Below are positions 57,284 to 64,000 of a DNA stretch of 64,000 nucleotides, in pieces; positions within the stretch are counted from its first letter, which is position 1; every line of letters begins with the position of its first letter. The DNA is from Mesorhizobium loti (GTDB taxonomy: Bacteria > Pseudomonadota > Alphaproteobacteria > Rhizobiales > Rhizobiaceae): assembly GCF_003148495.1 (NCBI RefSeq), contig NZ_QGGH01000011.1, positions 62,001-126,000 on the forward strand, given 5' to 3'. The notes under the pieces are model-generated. The model did not search any database, was not told where the DNA came from, and saw nothing but the letters and a program-made list of their open reading frames with translations. A program made the translations under genes and the position numbers.

Positions 57284-57645
57284 GCTGCGACGCCCAAGCG
57301 TTTTTCCATGAGCCGGAGCCGCCGGTTGATCCTGCGGCGCGACCACGCCAGCCAGAACGCCAAGGGGCGGCCAGAGACGGGCGCTTCAAGCGCCTTGCGG
57401 AACTGCTGCTCGGGCATGTGACCCTTGAGCTTGTTGCAGGGGTCGCAGGCCGCCACGATGTTGTTGCGGTGATCGAGGCCGAACGCGGCGCGCGGTTGGC
57501 GATGATCTGCCGTTGCGGTCCTGGCTGTCAGCGGCTCGTCGCAGTAGGCGCAAAAGCTCTTTTGCTCGCGGCGCGCGTCCTCGCGAAATGAGCGGCGGAA
57601 CGCTGCGTCCAGTTTCCCTTGCTGGTAGCGGTTGAGCGGCCTCAT
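57280..57645 (-). CDS. HNH endonuclease-family protein
   Basis: 121 residues from ATG 57645. FCAYCDEPLTARTATADHRQ and HRNNIVAACDPCNKLKGHMP give the CxxC...DH...H...N...CxxCN HNH pattern. A basic C-terminal tail follows. Operon member with 4-bp overlaps at both ends. Confidence 0.8.
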   Translation of the reverse strand: MRPLNRYQQGKLDAAFRRSFREDARREQKSFCAYCDEPLTARTATADHRQPRAAFGLDHRNNIVAACDPCNKLKGHMPEQQFRKALEAPVSGRPLAFWLAWSRRRINRRLRLMEKRLGVAA

Positions 57646-57962
57646 TCCGCGGCCTCGCCGTACTGGTCGGCTACGAGGGCACCGACGATCTCGTCGATCC
57701 AATCCTCTCGCCACCATGAGGACTTTCGGAACGTGCCAAGGTTGCTTGGCGCTGCCGCCATCCCCTTGCCGTAGCCGCAGCATCGGGCAACGCCCATCTT
57801 GCGCGCTTCGGGAAAGGCTTCGATCAATGCAGCAAACGCGAGGTGCCGGCCGCGCGCTTCCAGGTTCGAGGCCCGCCCGAGTGCGGTCAGCATAGGATTC
57901 GTGCCCGTCAGCCGGCAGGCGGTGACGAGCGCAAGGGCGACGGAGTCTGCGGAGGGGAACAT
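57642..57962 (-). CDS. Early hypothetical protein
   Basis: 106 residues. LVTACRLTGTNPMLTALGRA and ARKMGVARCCGYGKGMAAAP, a pattern common in alphaproteobacterial phage early operons (ending SSWWREDWIDEIVGALV). Helical; may bind DNA. No function known. Confidence 0.65.
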   Translation of the reverse strand: MFPSADSVALALVTACRLTGTNPMLTALGRASNLEARGRHLAFAALIEAFPEARKMGVARCCGYGKGMAAAPSNLGTFRKSSWWREDWIDEIVGALVADQYGEAAE

Positions 57963-57963
57963 C

Positions 57964-58389
57964 TCAGATCACCCCAGCCGCAAATCGATCCGCTTCCCGG
58001 TCGGACTGTGCTTTCAGGCGCGCGACGATCTCGGCTTGCGTCCACGTTGCAGCCTTGAGGCTCATCGCTTCAGCAGCAATGGCTATATCGAGGACTTCAA
58101 GACTGGCGCGGAACCAATGGCTCCCAAGGGCCGCACTGGCGAGAAACCGCTCCACGCCCATGACGATGGTGCGCGCCACGGCTGGGCCTTGGGTCCAGAT
58201 GATGCGTTCGAAGCGCAGCGCTTGCCATGTGCCTGGCTGCAGCGTGGAGAGGTGCGCTTCGAGATTTTCTGCGGAGGCCAGCCGGAAGACGCCGACATCA
58301 CCTGCGAAGCCGACAGCCACGACAGCGGCATAGCCAGCGTTGCGCCTCCGCCGGATCAAGTCCCTAGACATGGTGGCGTCAAGCGGCAT
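57964..58389 (-). CDS. Early hypothetical protein
   Basis: 141 residues. MSRDLIRRRRNAGYAAVVAV, LQPGTWQALRFERIIWTQGP and AATWTQAEIVARLKAQSDRE. Overlaps the upstream gene by 11 bp. Not recognised. Confidence 0.6.
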   Translation of the reverse strand: MPLDATMSRDLIRRRRNAGYAAVVAVGFAGDVGVFRLASAENLEAHLSTLQPGTWQALRFERIIWTQGPAVARTIVMGVERFLASAALGSHWFRASLEVLDIAIAAEAMSLKAATWTQAEIVARLKAQSDREADRFAAGVI

Positions 58390-58582
58390 CGACTGCCTTC
58401 CGCTTGGCCGTGACGAATGGCGGCAAAGTCGCTGCGCCTAGCATCAGCCGATATCGGCTCATGGCCAGCATGCCGCTTGAGACCTTCGCGCGGACCTGCT
58501 CGGCAATGTTGTTCGCTACAATCCAGCGCACCTTCATTTCGGCGGCTTGGCGGGCTCGTTCGGCGGCGTGAGGGTCTTCCAT
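58379..58582 (-). CDS. Small early hypothetical protein
   Basis: 67 residues from ATG 58582. MEDPHAAERARQAAEMKVRW, helical and basic. Ten bases after the upstream gene. No family. Confidence 0.55.
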   Translation of the reverse strand: MEDPHAAERARQAAEMKVRWIVANNIAEQVRAKVSSGMLAMSRYRLMLGAATLPPFVTAKRKAVDAA

Positions 58583-58592
58583 CGGCTCGCTC

Positions 58593-59285
58593 CTATTGTT
58601 CCGTTGCTTCGGCTTCCTCACGGCGCCGACGCTTCTCGTCGCTCTTCCGGTCCCGCCGCCGCCGGTCGATTTCCTTGAGGCTCAACCGGCGGAAACCACG
58701 CGACGTGCGGACCAGTCCGAACTCGGTCTCAATGCCCTTGAGGATCTGCCCCAGCACCCGGTTGCGGATGTCCCACATGGCCCGCCTGTCGAAGCCAAGC
58801 CGGTGCTTGTCGTAGATCCTGCCGCATTGCTCGATGGAGAGGCCGGCGGCGCGCGCCACCACCGTCCGCTTCATGCGCAGAACGTCCTTGCCGTTGTGGC
58901 CTCCAACGACGAAACGAAGCAGGTCCAGCACATCGACCATGCGGTCCGATGCATCCTCGTGGACCACGACGCGCACTTCCGTGTCGTCGTACTGGGGCAT
59001 TCCGTCGGCCAGGCGTGACAACTCGCGGATGCGGGCCTCTAGCTCGGTCTCGCGCGCCGAGGGCATCGCCGAGCCCATGCGGGAAACCATGCGCCGTTCG
59101 ACATCGGGCAAGAGGCGCGCGGTGTGAACCGCGTCTGCGATCAGCAGCCAAAGCAAATCCCGCGGTGTCGGCAGTCCCTTCGCGTTCTTGATGAAGAACC
59201 ACGTCTCAGCCAGGCGGAAGTGCTCGACCAGGCGGTCGACCCTCTTGTCGAAGTCATTCGGCTTGTCGAGGAAAAGACTGCTCAT
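58593..59285 (-). CDS. Early DNA-binding-type protein, first gene after the tandem operators
   Basis: 230 residues from ATG 59285 (MSSLFLDKPNDFDKRVDRLV). LRMKRTVVARAAGLSIEQCG with RIYDKHRLGFDRRAMWDIRN looks like a helix-turn-helix. C-terminal 40 residues are Arg/Lys/Glu rich. I recall the DUF6362 type for this arrangement but cannot confirm it. Confidence 0.65.
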   Translation of the reverse strand: MSSLFLDKPNDFDKRVDRLVEHFRLAETWFFIKNAKGLPTPRDLLWLLIADAVHTARLLPDVERRMVSRMGSAMPSARETELEARIRELSRLADGMPQYDDTEVRVVVHEDASDRMVDVLDLLRFVVGGHNGKDVLRMKRTVVARAAGLSIEQCGRIYDKHRLGFDRRAMWDIRNRVLGQILKGIETEFGLVRTSRGFRRLSLKEIDRRRRDRKSDEKRRRREEAEATEQ

Positions 59286-59311
59286 TCGTTCAAATCCGCC
59301 ATGTCGAATCA

Positions 59312-59349
59312 GCAACCACTTTGATTGCCTATGGTGCCATTTTGGTTAC
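59312..59349. promoter_or_regulatory. Tandem operator-like palindromes in the leftward early operon
   Basis: GCAACCA-CTT-TGATTGC (59312-59328) and GGTGCCA-TTT-TGGTTAC (59333-59349), centres 21 bp apart, two turns of DNA. They lie between two leftward genes and 27 bp before the start at 59285. A clear leftward promoter is not visible, so a secondary control point or transcription block is possible. Confidence 0.7.
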
Positions 59350-59353
59350 ATCG

Positions 59354-59830
59354 TCAGCAAATAGAATTTGCCTCGACTGGCCCATAAATTACCCCCGCAA
59401 CCCACTTCGCACCGACCGGCAATTGCCTGGCAGCGCTGAACGACCGGAATTGCTCCACCGAGACATCCTCGTGCAGAACGGGCCGATTCGCATTCTCGGC
59501 CTTGCGCTTGTTCGACATGATCTCGAACGGCGCTAGGTTGCCGCGGTGATATTCGAGAGCCGGCCGCTTCGGCGCGTTGAGCAGGCGAAGGTATTCCTCG
59601 CTGGCCCTGGCCTCGCGAACGAACTCGGGAACCGACGGGGCGAATGTCATGTGCTGCTCTGGAACGTCGCCTGACAGGTAGCGCCGCACCGCGCGGACGA
59701 CTGCCTCAGTCGATAGGCTCGCCAATTGCTGCATGTATGAATCCAGCAATAGATCGTAGTTTTCCGTCGTCTGAGGAAACCCGTTCAGCATCCGGATCAT
59801 TTCCTTCGCCTTGATTTCTCTCTCGCTCAT
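59354..59830 (-). CDS. Replication-associated early protein
   Basis: 158 residues from ATG 59830. REIKAKEMIRMLNGFPQTTE, SYMQQLASLSTEAVVRAVRR and FAPSVPEFVREA are typical of phage proteins next to DUF1376 replication genes. It starts 125 bp inside the end of the DUF1376-like gene. It may be a helicase-loader-type partner; inference from position. Confidence 0.65.
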   Translation of the reverse strand: MSEREIKAKEMIRMLNGFPQTTENYDLLLDSYMQQLASLSTEAVVRAVRRYLSGDVPEQHMTFAPSVPEFVREARASEEYLRLLNAPKRPALEYHRGNLAPFEIMSNKRKAENANRPVLHEDVSVEQFRSFSAARQLPVGAKWVAGVIYGPVEANSIC

Positions 59831-60629
59831 GCTCTTTCTCCATAAATCGCCCAAGTGCTGCTACCGGCCCGTCCTTGCGACCGCGCGTTGCTGGCGGCGG
59901 CCGTGACTTCGGGTCTGGAGGTGGTTCGATGCGCCTGTCTCTTTGCTCGAACACAGCGTCGGAACAGTATGACCAGCTTCGCGGAGCCTTGCCGCGCGCG
60001 GCGATGACGCGGAGCGCCGGAATGATATCGGCATCGACATCGCAACCCGCTTCGACCCAGCGGATCGGATCGGACAGCGAAAGCAAGCCGGGCGATCTCG
60101 TCTCGTCGGTCACACCCAGGGCTGCATAGAGTTCGCCTCGCCTGGCCTCGACCACGTCGAGCCCCGCACCGCCATAGCTATGCTGCGAAGCAGGATAGCT
60201 ATCTATGTGTATGTGGTTGTGGTTGGTAGCGCTTTGCTCTGGCATTGATGTAGCATTGCTAGAGCTTTGCTTATTGACGGCTTTGGCATTGCCGCCCGCT
60301 CGACCGGCCGCAGCCCGCTTTTCATATGCTTTGCGGGCTTTCTCCAGTTCATCATCGACGCGCTCATGGCGCCATCCCGGCGCAAAGAACCCTTCGATGT
60401 TCGGTCGGATGTCAGCCCATTGCTCTGGCGATGCCCTAGCAATGCTAGCTAATTTCTTGTTGTCGTCCGGAAGAGATCCGCGCTGCCAATAATGCATGAT
60501 GAGCAAGAGGTAGGCGCCGTGCTCAAGCGTCGACAAATCGCCCGTGTCGGCGAGATAGTCGCGCACGTAGAATGGCATCCAAGGACGGCTCACGCGAGCG
60601 CATCCGCGGTATCGGCTGTCGCCAGCCAT
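59706..60629 (-). CDS. DUF1376-type replication protein
   Basis: 307 residues. SRPWMPFYVRDYLADTGDLS with LEHGAYLLLIMHYWQRGSLP is the DUF1376 pattern. A flexible middle with an HNHIHIDSY stretch follows, and the C-terminal part contains RWVEAGCDVDADIIPALRVI. Such proteins act in phage replication initiation, possibly like primosome components. Ends with a long overlap onto the next gene. Confidence 0.8.
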   Translation of the reverse strand: MAGDSRYRGCARVSRPWMPFYVRDYLADTGDLSTLEHGAYLLLIMHYWQRGSLPDDNKKLASIARASPEQWADIRPNIEGFFAPGWRHERVDDELEKARKAYEKRAAAGRAGGNAKAVNKQSSSNATSMPEQSATNHNHIHIDSYPASQHSYGGAGLDVVEARRGELYAALGVTDETRSPGLLSLSDPIRWVEAGCDVDADIIPALRVIAARGKAPRSWSYCSDAVFEQRDRRIEPPPDPKSRPPPATRGRKDGPVAALGRFMEKEHERERNQGEGNDPDAERVSSDDGKLRSIAGFIHAAIGEPID

Positions 60630-60714
60630 CTATGAAATTGGCAGACAAGTCCCATGTCGCTCTCTCAAACCCTTGAGGAGCGGCAACCCTACACACTACA
60701 AAATGAATTGCCGT

Positions 60715-60942
60715 TCAGTGTTTTTCGTTCGATCCCGATCCCATCGAAGCAATGGTTGCCCGCAGGATATTCGTTGTTTTTTCGACCCCGACTTCTTGGT
60801 CGAGATAAGCTGCCGCCGCAACAAGATGAACTGTCGCTTCGCGCTGCGCGGCCTTTGGTCCGGCCGTCCTGGCCTTCATGCAGAAACTGGCAAGGACGGC
60901 GCGTACCGCGCAGTCTTGGAGCGATCCGTAATCCTGCTTCAT
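60715..60942 (-). CDS. Small early hypothetical protein
   Basis: 75 residues from ATG 60942 (GGGAGGC site). MKQDYGSLQDCAVRAVLASF and AAQREATVHLVAAAAYLDQE. Helical. No family recognised. 85 bp from the next gene. Confidence 0.55.
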   Translation of the reverse strand: MKQDYGSLQDCAVRAVLASFCMKARTAGPKAAQREATVHLVAAAAYLDQEVGVEKTTNILRATIASMGSGSNEKH

Positions 60943-61062
60943 GTTGTTGCCTCCCCGTGCGCGTCTCCCAAAATGGACGCACGAATTTTGTACGATTTCA
61001 GACAAAGCACGCGGATGCAAAACACATTTAGCCGGCACAAAGACTAAATTTTTAGAGCACCG

Positions 61063-61371
61063 TCATTGTTCACCGACTTTGCTCAAGATGGTTATGGGAT
61101 CGTTCGCAGGTACACGCGATTCCGCGGTTGTATCGGCGATGACCCCATGCTTTCGCACGTAGCGATTGTATCGATCGAGCAGATCGAAGACCGCCCGGGC
61201 CGTCCAGTTGTCAGCGTAACCGTACCAGGCACGCCTCACGCGCCAGTGACCGCGGGGATAACCCAGATTGTCGCAGGCACTATTCTGCTGGCTTTTGATC
61301 GACATCCCGGCCGAGATCGGGCCGGCAGCACGCCTGACGACGTTCTGTAGCTCACTTCCAAGGTCGTGCAT
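61063..61371 (-). CDS. Early hypothetical protein
   Basis: 102 residues from ATG 61371 (GAGGAAC site). MHDLGSELQNVVRRAAGPIS and RVRRAWYGYADNWTARAVFD. Basic and helical. A longer in-frame version to 61629 is possible but has no ribosome site and overlaps the Cro-like gene. Not recognised. Confidence 0.6.
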   Translation of the reverse strand: MHDLGSELQNVVRRAAGPISAGMSIKSQQNSACDNLGYPRGHWRVRRAWYGYADNWTARAVFDLLDRYNRYVRKHGVIADTTAESRVPANDPITILSKVGEQ

Positions 61372-61485
61372 TTGTTCCTCACGAAATACAGGAGAAGGAA
61401 CGACAAATTTCAAATTCGGAACGACCTGTTCCGCACGCGAAACCCTTTCCGCGCCATTGTCGCCGCCGTGGCAAGGAGGCTTCAA

Positions 61486-61683
61486 ATGGCGCTTGACGAT
61501 GATACCTGGATACCGCTTGGCCTCGCGGTTTGGGGAGTTGTGGAGCGCGCCGACCGGCTTCGGACGGAGCGGGGAACCTTGTTGATCGTACCCCGGGTCA
61601 AGCCGAAGCCTGTCGCTTTGCAACGACATCAGCAGCCTCCTTGCCCAGCCAATCGGATGCCGTCACTTCGCCGTCGGTCATGA
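61486..61683 (+). CDS. Possible plus-strand gene below the Cro-like gene
   Basis: A 65-residue frame with a very strong ribosome site AAGGAGG 7 bp before ATG 61486 (MALDDDTWIPLGLAVWGVVE, ending Arg/Pro-rich). It overlaps the end of the Cro-like gene on the opposite strand by 86 bp. The ribosome site is the main support, and may be chance. Confidence 0.35.
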   Translation: MALDDDTWIPLGLAVWGVVERADRLRTERGTLLIVPRVKPKPVALQRHQQPPCPANRMPSLRRRS

Positions 61684-61837
61684 CGACGATGCGGTCGAGG
61701 TAAGGCTGCTTGGGGCGCCGGCCGGACTCGTAGCGCGACACCGCCTGGCGCGTGCTCCTGATCTTGGCCGCAACGTCGGCAGCCTTCAGCCCGCGCTCGA
61801 TGCGCCATCTCTTCAACGGATGATCAAATTCTTCCAT
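61598..61837 (-). CDS. Cro-like helix-turn-helix repressor
   Basis: 79 residues from ATG 61837. HPLKRWRIERGLKAADVAAK and STRQAVSRYESGRRPKQPYL are a clear XRE-type HTH (1-50), followed by a short C-terminal part (TDGEVTASDWLG). Its location, divergent from the CI-like gene with operators between, identifies the Cro role. It would favour lytic growth by repressing the repressor promoter. Confidence 0.85.
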   Translation of the reverse strand: MEEFDHPLKRWRIERGLKAADVAAKIRSTRQAVSRYESGRRPKQPYLDRIVVMTDGEVTASDWLGKEAADVVAKRQASA

Positions 61838-61848
61838 GCCCCGCAAAT

Positions 61849-61894
61849 CGCACCATTTTGGTTACGCGTCAAGGGTTGTAACCACTTTGGCGCT
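61849..61894. promoter_or_regulatory. Switch operators between cro-like and cI-like genes
   Basis: CGCACCA-TTT-TGGTTAC (61849-61865) and GTAACCA-CTT-TGGCGCT (61878-61894), centres 29 bp apart. The first occupies the spacer of a leftward TTGACG-17-GATTTG promoter (reading on the minus strand from 61871), the cro-like gene's promoter. The second overlaps TTGTAA at 61876 on the plus strand, a candidate repressor promoter -35. Confidence 0.8.
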
Positions 61895-61930
61895 GTTTCG
61901 TTGTGAGTTGTTTTGCGCTACCGCCGTCTC

Positions 61931-62527
61931 ATGAATAACGGAATCAAGCTTTTCCGCGAGAAAGCCGGGCTCACCAAGGCCGAGCTTTCGCGCCGCATTG
62001 GCACCACGCGGCAACAGATGGGCAAGCTCGAAGAGGGCAAGCGCAAGCTCACCACGGAATGGGCGCAGAAGATCGCCGCGGTTCTCAACTGCACGGCACA
62101 GGATCTCATGTTTCCTGAGATGTCGCGCATCGATACCAAGCGCTTCCACAACGTTTTCGAAATCCTCAACGGCAAGGAAGCACCGGCCGATTCGCCGGGG
62201 ATGGCGCTGGAGACCGAGTTTTTGGCCCGGCTCCTGCCCAGCGCCCGGCGCCACAATCTCCGCTTCATGATGGTCGAGCCGTCGCAATCAAACGCGTTGG
62301 TGAGCAAGGGTGATGCCCTGGTCATCGACATCGACGACAACAAGCCCTCCGTTCCCGGCCTCTATGCGCTGGAGATCGCCGGCGTGATCCAGTGGCGCTA
62401 TCTCGCCCCCACGACTTCCGGCGCCGTCCAGGTCCACAGCGACAACCCCAATATTGCGTCTGAAACGGTCAAACCCGACGATCTGACCATCATTGGTCGA
62501 GCGCGGCTGCGGATATCCACACTCTAG
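61931..62527 (+). CDS. CI-like lysogeny repressor (HTH plus S24/LexA-like domain)
   Basis: 198 residues from ATG 61931. HTH at 1-60 (IKLFREKAGLTKAELSRRIG, TTRQQMGKLEEGKRKLTTEW). C-terminal domain about 100-198 with MMVEPSQSNALVSKGDALVI, a LexA/CI-type fold with a Ser at a plausible catalytic position. Where the catalytic Lys is expected (V-x-V-K-R-L in LexA) the sequence is GVIQWRYLAP, lacking Lys. The repressor is thus likely not to cleave itself. It is flanked by operators on both sides, as in lambda. Confidence 0.88.
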   Translation: MNNGIKLFREKAGLTKAELSRRIGTTRQQMGKLEEGKRKLTTEWAQKIAAVLNCTAQDLMFPEMSRIDTKRFHNVFEILNGKEAPADSPGMALETEFLARLLPSARRHNLRFMMVEPSQSNALVSKGDALVIDIDDNKPSVPGLYALEIAGVIQWRYLAPTTSGAVQVHSDNPNIASETVKPDDLTIIGRARLRISTL

Positions 62528-62550
62528 CGCACTATTTTTTTGCTTTTCGC

Positions 62551-62597
62551 GTAACCAAATCGGCTACGCCTCTTGCAAAGCGCACCAAATTGGTTAC
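62551..62597. promoter_or_regulatory. Right-hand operators downstream of cI
   Basis: GTAACCA-AAT-CGGCTAC (62551-62567) and CGCACCA-AAT-TGGTTAC (62581-62597), centres 30 bp apart, matching the 29-bp spacing on the other side of cI. TTGCAA (62573-62578)-16-TACATT (62595-62600) is a candidate rightward promoter covered by the second site. Confidence 0.78.
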
Positions 62598-62628
62598 ATT
62601 CCCTCTCGTGCAGAAGGATTGCGAACCG

Positions 62629-62766
62629 ATGACCCCAGCGCCCCTGGTCGTTTTTCCCCCTCATCGTTCAATTTCCGGTGTCGAGTATCTGCGCGTTTCC
62701 GGCCGGGCTGGTGAAACCCCCAACCCCTCACCCCGCACCAGTTCGGCCGGACTCCTCCCAAGGTAG
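62629..62766 (+). CDS. Possible 45-residue early protein
   Basis: A short frame from ATG 62629 with an AGAAGGA ribosome site 10 bp upstream and placed just after the right-hand operators and promoter. The product (MTPAPLVVFPPHRSISGVEY) is Pro/Ser-rich and without a family. It may be a leader peptide. Confidence 0.4.
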   Translation: MTPAPLVVFPPHRSISGVEYLRVSGRAGETPNPSPRTSSAGLLPR

Positions 62767-62802
62767 AATCGCCATTTGAGCCCGCACGGTCGCGCGGTTC
62801 GT

Positions 62803-62819
62803 GGTGCCAGACTGGTTTC
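62803..62819. promoter_or_regulatory. Operator-like palindrome before the rightward 365-residue gene
   Basis: GGTGCCA-GAC-TGGTTTC has the 7-3-7 layout with one base off the TGGTTAC arm. It is 25 bp before ATG 62844. Confidence 0.55.
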
Positions 62820-62843
62820 ACGTGGAACGTTGAGGATACGCAG

Positions 62844-63941
62844 ATGACGGATCAATACGCCAAATGGCGACAGCTTTTGAAACTGGCCGGTGGCGATTGC
62901 CGCGAGTTGACCCGCGATCAACTCGCGCTGGTGGGTGTGTCGGTCGACAGTCCGGAATCGGGCTTCTATCGCAATCGCGCTTTCAAGGGCGGCGAGTTGC
63001 TGCCCGTCGCCATTTGGCGCGACGCTGCCGGCGCAACGATCTGCCTGCAGGGCGGCAAGGAAGCCGATGCCGACAAGGTCTGGAATTACGCCTGCCGCAA
63101 CCCGATCACGGAAGCGCTCTATCATTCGGTGCTGGCCGGCGGCGCATGGCCGGATGAGCCGCCGACAGTGGCAAAGGATCACAACCAGCCATCCAAGACC
63201 GGCGACGTGCACAAGGATCTCACAGCGGAACTCGCCGCCGAAAAGGAAATGGCGGAAGCCTTCCTGAAAAAGCCGATCACGACGCAGGAGCAGGCGGATC
63301 AATCTGCCATCTGGAGCAAGCGGCTCGCCGCGATCGCCAAGAAGGCAACTGATCTTCATCGCGTCGAAAAGCAGCCGTCGCTTGATGAAGGCCGGAAGGT
63401 CGACGACAAATGGCGCGACCTCAAAGAGCAACCCGCCGAACTCTCCAAGCGCCTCAAGCGGCACATGGACGCCTTCCTGCAAGAGCAGGACCGGATCGAG
63501 CAGGAGCGCCAGCGCAAGGCGCGCGAGGAAGCCGACAAGATCAGGCGCGAGGCCGAGGACGCCGCGCGCAAGGTTGCCGAGGCCGAGCGGGCGGCGATCG
63601 ATGCGGCTACCGCCGGTGGCGTTGCCGCCTCGTTCGAAGCCGAGGCCGCGCTCGAAGCCGACCGGCAGGCGAAGCAGCGCGAGGCCGAAAAGCTCGCCCA
63701 GCAGGCCGCCGACGCCGAACGGGAAACCCAGGCGCGCAACGCCAATGCCGGAAGGACGGGCGCCCGCGTGGCTCTGCGCACCTTCGTATCGGCGCGCGTC
63801 GTCGATTACGAAAAGGCGCTCCTGGCGCTCAAAGATCACCCCGAAATGAAAACGCTGGTCGAGCAACTCGCCAACCGGGCCGTCAAGGCTGGTCTGGAAG
63901 TGGCCGGTGTCGAGCGCATGGAGGAAAAACGTGCTGCCTGA
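62844..63941 (+). CDS. Phage early protein with long coiled coil
   Basis: 365 residues from ATG 62844 (GAGGATA site). The N-terminal 100 residues are a compact domain (GFYRNRAFKGGELLPVAIWR, WNYACRNPITEALYHSVL). Then a charged coiled coil (QERQRKAREEADKIRREAED, QAKQREAEKLAQQAADAERE) and a C-terminal domain with RTFVSARVVDYEKALLALKD. I recall this type upstream of phage recombination genes (RecT or exonuclease). Its neighbour continues beyond the window. Confidence 0.75.
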   Translation: MTDQYAKWRQLLKLAGGDCRELTRDQLALVGVSVDSPESGFYRNRAFKGGELLPVAIWRDAAGATICLQGGKEADADKVWNYACRNPITEALYHSVLAGGAWPDEPPTVAKDHNQPSKTGDVHKDLTAELAAEKEMAEAFLKKPITTQEQADQSAIWSKRLAAIAKKATDLHRVEKQPSLDEGRKVDDKWRDLKEQPAELSKRLKRHMDAFLQEQDRIEQERQRKAREEADKIRREAEDAARKVAEAERAAIDAATAGGVAASFEAEAALEADRQAKQREAEKLAQQAADAERETQARNANAGRTGARVALRTFVSARVVDYEKALLALKDHPEMKTLVEQLANRAVKAGLEVAGVERMEEKRAA

Positions 63942-64000
63942 GACCCGCAAGATCGTCGCCGTCAAATTCGGCAACAGCGAACGGACCTATGACTATGACG
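63931..64000 (+). CDS. Start of an early gene cut by the window edge
   Basis: Open from GTG 63931 (GAGGAAAAAC ribosome site), overlapping the preceding stop by 11 bp, and still open at base 64000 (MLPETRKIVAVKFGNSERTY when GTG is read as Met). Too short to name. Confidence 0.5.
   Translation, partial: MLPETRKIVAVKFGNSERTYDYD

Overview
The window reads as the chromosome of a high-GC alphaproteobacterium of the Rhizobiales, most likely Mesorhizobium-like, carrying most of a large siphovirus-type prophage. The evidence is codon style, the branched-chain amino-acid ABC cassette, a DUF882 periplasmic protein, and gene-transfer-agent-style tail genes (DUF2460, DUF2163). No database search was possible, so the taxonomic call is inference.

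Host part (1 to about 6.95 kb): the end of livF, then livH and livM, an M20-family metallo-amidohydrolase, a MurR/RpiR-type regulator with paired palindromes upstream, a DUF882 protein with a long Ala/Pro-rich tail, and tRNA-Thr(GGT). The prophage begins somewhere between the tRNA and 7.0 kb and continues past the right edge. No integrase is in the window.

Prophage late region (about 45.7 down to 7.5 kb, almost all minus strand), in transcription order: metallopeptidase, small and large terminase, portal, a ten-gene translationally coupled stretch holding an accessory cassette (aminotransferase, HNH protein, two SAM methyltransferases, radical SAM/SPASM protein, GT29-like protein), an initiator tRNA, a structured non-coding stretch, scaffold, major capsid protein, head completion genes, major tail protein, tail chaperones, tape measure, DUF2460, DUF2163, tail tip and fibre-like proteins, then lysis genes (endolysin, holin candidate, nested Rz/Rz1 spanins) ending at an intrinsic terminator. 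A few plus-strand genes interrupt it as morons, notably a TadE/TadG-like pilus protein with its own promoter.

Prophage early region: a rightward operon of small proteins (45.8 to 51.9 kb) ending in a Rha/KilAC antirepressor and a DUF4326 protein converges at 51.9 kb on a leftward operon (61.8 to 51.9 kb) with replication-like genes, three small or mid-size unknowns, an HNH protein, an HNH-AP2 protein and two adenine-methyltransferase-type proteins. The switch (Cro-like and CI-like genes) is at 61.6 to 62.5 kb, and a second rightward operon leaves the window at 64.0 kb.

Two observations tie the element together. First, a 17-bp palindrome with consensus GTAACCA-NNN-TGGTTAC occurs about fifteen times: beside the repressor, in the spacers of at least four early-type promoters, next to the initiator tRNA, in front of an antisense gene in the late operon, and near the left end. 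This looks like a dispersed repressor-operator network. Second, a roughly 85-base structured leader is duplicated in front of exactly two genes, the major capsid and major tail proteins, suggesting an RNA element for high expression of the two most abundant virion proteins.
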